This document shows, piece after piece, positions 6,676 through 8,419 of a DNA stretch of 8,419 bases. A model generated the notes under the pieces. The model saw only the letters and a list, made by a program, of their open reading frames with translations. It searched no databases and was not told the DNA's origin. A program made the translations under genes and the position numbers. This DNA comes from JAUVIB01 sp964424545 (lineage in GTDB: Bacteria > Calditrichota > Calditrichia > Calditrichales > Calditrichaceae). The stretch covers positions 1 to 8,419 of the forward strand of contig CAYRJN010000169.1 of NCBI GenBank assembly GCA_964424545.1, in the 5' to 3' direction. Positions within the stretch are counted from its first letter, which is position 1; every line of letters starts with the position of its first letter.

Positions 6676-7806
6676 ATGTTAAAACAATATTTTCTTTTTA
6701 TACCTGCTTCCATTTTTATATTCATAATCTCCTGTTCCAAAAATATACCGGATATGTCCGCTCCTCCACAAATAATCTTAAACCCCGGAATCGAATACAG
6801 CGCTTCCTATAGAAATTTTCAAGGTATTCCCAGTATCGAACGCAGTCCGGCAGGCAGACTTTGGGCTGTTTGGTACGGCGGAAAAGGCAAGGGTGAGGAT
6901 CAATATAATTACGTTTTACTTGTAACCAGCGAAAATGACGGTAAAAGCTGGTCAAAAGAAACGGTAGTGATCGATCCGGATAAAGACGGCCCTTTGCGCG
7001 CCTTTGATCCCGAACTTTGGATAGATCCGCTTGGACGCTTATGGGTTTTTTGGGCGCAAACAATTGGTCATGACGGTTCTATTTCCGGCGTGTGGGCAAT
7101 GACAAGCGAAAATCCTGATGTTGAAGCACCGCAATGGTCTATGCCGCGACGTCTTACCAACGGTATTATGATGTGTAAACCGATAGTTCTTACATCGGGA
7201 GAATGGGTTTTGCCGGTTTCCACATGGCGAAATACGGACAATAGCGCCAAAATGGTCGTATCCGTTGACAGCGGCCGAACATGGACGATACGAGGAACGT
7301 GTAATATTCCAAAAGAGGATAGGGATTACGACGAACATATTATTGTCGAACGCAATAACGGATCATTATGGATGCTTGTTAGGACAAAATATGGAATCGG
7401 CCAAAGCGTTTCTATGGATAGAGGCAATACATGGAGTCCGTTAAGGCCGTCTGCGATACGGCATACCGTTGCCCGTTTTTTTATCAGAAGGCTGCTTTCC
7501 GGCAAATTGCTTCTTGTTAAACATGGGGCCGTAAATGAAAAAACCGACAGAGAAAAATTGACGGCTTTTTTATCCGACGATGACGGACAAAGTTGGTACG
7601 GAGGTTTATTGCTCGACGAACGGAAGGAGGTTTCCTACCCGGACGGCGTCCAGGCTCAGGACAGTTCAATTTATATAATATATGATTATTCGCGCACTGT
7701 AGCGAAAGAGATTTTAATGGCCAAATTTACGGAAGAAGATATTAAAAATGGCTTTTGTGTTACAAATAAATGCGCTTTAAGAATACTTGTCAATAAAGCA
7801 AATTAA
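6676..7806 (+). CDS. Sialidase-like (BNR/Asp-box) six-bladed propeller lipoprotein
   Basis: The 376-residue protein begins with a lipoprotein signal peptide: Lys3, a hydrophobic stretch, and the lipobox IISC with Cys20 as the lipidated residue. It should therefore be exported and anchored in a membrane. The mature part carries four Asp-box repeats of the S-x-D-x-G-x-T/S-W type at residues 85-92 (SENDGKSW), 196-203 (SVDSGRTW), 246-253 (SMDRGNTW) and 300-307 (SDDDGQSW). Together with the openings GIPSIERSPAGRLWAVWYGG and the late YPDGVQAQDSSIYIIYDYSR, this matches the exo-alpha-sialidase-like family (BNR_2). These are probably glycan-cleaving or glycan-binding enzymes. The canonical F-R-I-P arginine motif of GH33 is not clear (GIPSIER stands near its place), so true sialidase activity is not shown. 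It lies 47 bases after hypE with no good ribosome binding site and no functional link to hydrogenase. The downstream gene is a pseudogene. Confidence 0.85.
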   Translation: MLKQYFLFIPASIFIFIISCSKNIPDMSAPPQIILNPGIEYSASYRNFQGIPSIERSPAGRLWAVWYGGKGKGEDQYNYVLLVTSENDGKSWSKETVVIDPDKDGPLRAFDPELWIDPLGRLWVFWAQTIGHDGSISGVWAMTSENPDVEAPQWSMPRRLTNGIMMCKPIVLTSGEWVLPVSTWRNTDNSAKMVVSVDSGRTWTIRGTCNIPKEDRDYDEHIIVERNNGSLWMLVRTKYGIGQSVSMDRGNTWSPLRPSAIRHTVARFFIRRLLSGKLLLVKHGAVNEKTDREKLTAFLSDDDGQSWYGGLLLDERKEVSYPDGVQAQDSSIYIIYDYSRTVAKEILMAKFTEEDIKNGFCVTNKCALRILVNKAN

Positions 7807-7817
7807 AAACAATAAAC

Positions 7818-7856
7818 ATGCTTAATCTTAAAAAGGCAGTTGAAGGTATTAAGCAT
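7818..7856 (+). repeat. 9-base inverted repeat after the lipoprotein gene
   Basis: ATGCTTAAT (7818-7826) and ATTAAGCAT (7848-7856) are perfectly complementary around a 21-base loop, starting 12 bases after the lipoprotein stop codon. No T-run follows, so it is not a typical intrinsic terminator. It overlaps the degenerate 5' end of the DUF1684 relic. It could be a weak RNA hairpin or chance. Confidence 0.3.
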
Positions 7857-8365
7857 TCAAGCATTTATTTTAATACGCTTTAATGGATGGTTAAGTTTAA
7901 GCGATATTTTTTATCTTGAAGAGGGCAAAACTGTTTTGACGGTTCGCAGAATAATAAAATTGTTTTTCCCGGTAAAAATTTTCCCAAAAAAATTGGCGTT
8001 GTTGTATTGAAATATGACTCCGTTTATAATAAAATTTTATCGAGTATCTCCGTGATGAATAGCGGCCAGATTGTTTCTTATATAAAATTGACGGGAAAAA
8101 ATTTAAATTGGATCTACTTGGTAAAAAATCCGATAAACAATTATTTCTTATATTCAGCGATGAAACAAGCGGCGGGGAAACCGGTCGCTTTCTCGAAGTC
8201 GATAGTATAGAAACCAACGGGATTACCTATATTGAATTTACTGAAGCACATAATCCTCCTTGTGCTTTTACCGACTGTGCAACTTTTCCTTTGCCGCCCT
8301 TATAAAACAAACTTAATGTTCGCATCGAAGCCGGAGAAAAAAAATATTCAGACCCTTCGCATTAA
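7818..8365 (+). pseudogene. DUF1684-family relic with two frame changes and a nonsense codon
   Basis: Three frames together spell a DUF1684 protein, a family of unknown function. Frame 1 gives NGWLSLSDIFYLEEGK (7882-7929). The match then jumps to frame 0, as if one A were lost from the run at 7927-7930: NCFDGSQNNKIVFPGKNF, KKIGVVVLKYDS and SVMNSGQIVSYIKLTGK, up to about 8099. It then moves to frame 2: FKLDLLGKKSDKQLFLIFSDETSGGET, then EFTEAHNPPCAF and FPLPPL, the C-terminal family signature. TAA at 8303-8305 interrupts it, yet the same frame continues NKLNVRIEAGEKKYSDPSH to a stop at 8363-8365, the expected family ending. The family's middle section seems missing between the second and third parts. 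7818-7881 (MLNLKKAVEGIKHSSIYFNTL) may be the degenerate N-terminus, less certain. No intact product is possible. Length and stops show decay, not sequencing noise at a single place. Confidence 0.8.
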
Positions 8366-8419
8366 AATATTTAGTTAAATTATTTATCAATTATAGATAC
8401 AAAATTAAGTTGCCCGTAT

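Noticed and set aside
6722..7338. Several open frames on the - strand opposite the lipoprotein gene (up to 113 codons)
   Set aside because: They oppose a gene with four Asp-boxes and a signal peptide, and they show no family motifs of their own.
7897..8217. A 106-codon open frame on the - strand
   Set aside because: It lies antisense to the DUF1684 relic, whose family motifs read on the + strand. Its composition is Ser/Arg/Lys-rich with no recognisable domain or ribosome binding site.
1..8419. Transposons, integrases, tRNA or rRNA genes
   Set aside because: No transposase or integrase motifs, terminal inverted repeats of IS type, or tRNA-like cloverleaf sequences were seen on either strand.

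Overview
The window is a bacterial chromosomal segment, AT-rich by eye, dominated by a nearly complete hyp operon for maturation of [NiFe]-hydrogenase. All recognisable genes are on the + strand. In order they are hypA (3' part only, cut by the window start), an unrecognised small ORF, hypB, hypF, hypC, hypD, a possible 25-residue ORF, and hypE. A sialidase-like lipoprotein gene and a decayed DUF1684-family gene follow. No hydrogenase subunit gene or hydrogenase-specific endopeptidase lies in the window.

The Hyp proteins form one pathway. HypF makes a carbamoyl-adenylate from carbamoyl phosphate and ATP and passes the carbamoyl group to the C-terminal cysteine of HypE. HypE dehydrates it to a thiocyanate. 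The HypC-HypD complex assembles the Fe(CN)2CO unit, and HypA and HypB deliver nickel. The diagnostic residues are present in every protein I could read: HypA zinc cysteines, HypB His-rich tail and P-loop, all four HypF modules, HypC Cys2, HypD cysteines and the HypE terminal Cys. The machinery therefore looks functional.

Region by region: 1-231 is hypA. Positions 232-794 hold an AT-rich insertion-like stretch with an orphan ORF that may be frameshifted. Positions 795-5433 hold hypB, hypF, hypC and hypD with short gaps. Positions 5434-5575 are a spacer with one Shine-Dalgarno-led micro-ORF. Positions 5576-6628 are hypE, and 6676-7806 encode a secreted lipoprotein with four Asp-boxes. Positions 7807-8365 carry a DUF1684 relic broken by two frame changes and a nonsense codon. 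The last 54 bases (8366-8419) are AT-rich and show nothing I can name.

Two start sites are unusual. hypD starts with TTG, and hypF has no ATG, GTG or TTG before its conserved N-terminus and appears to start at CTG. Shine-Dalgarno sequences of the AAGGAG/GGGAG type are clear for several genes. The organism cannot be named from this sequence. A Gram-negative-type anaerobe or facultative anaerobe is plausible from the lipoprotein signal peptide and hydrogenase maturation; anything finer would be a guess. The most interesting items are the CTG-started hypF, the orphan ORF splitting hypA from hypB, and the DUF1684 pseudogene. I found no convincing wholly new system.
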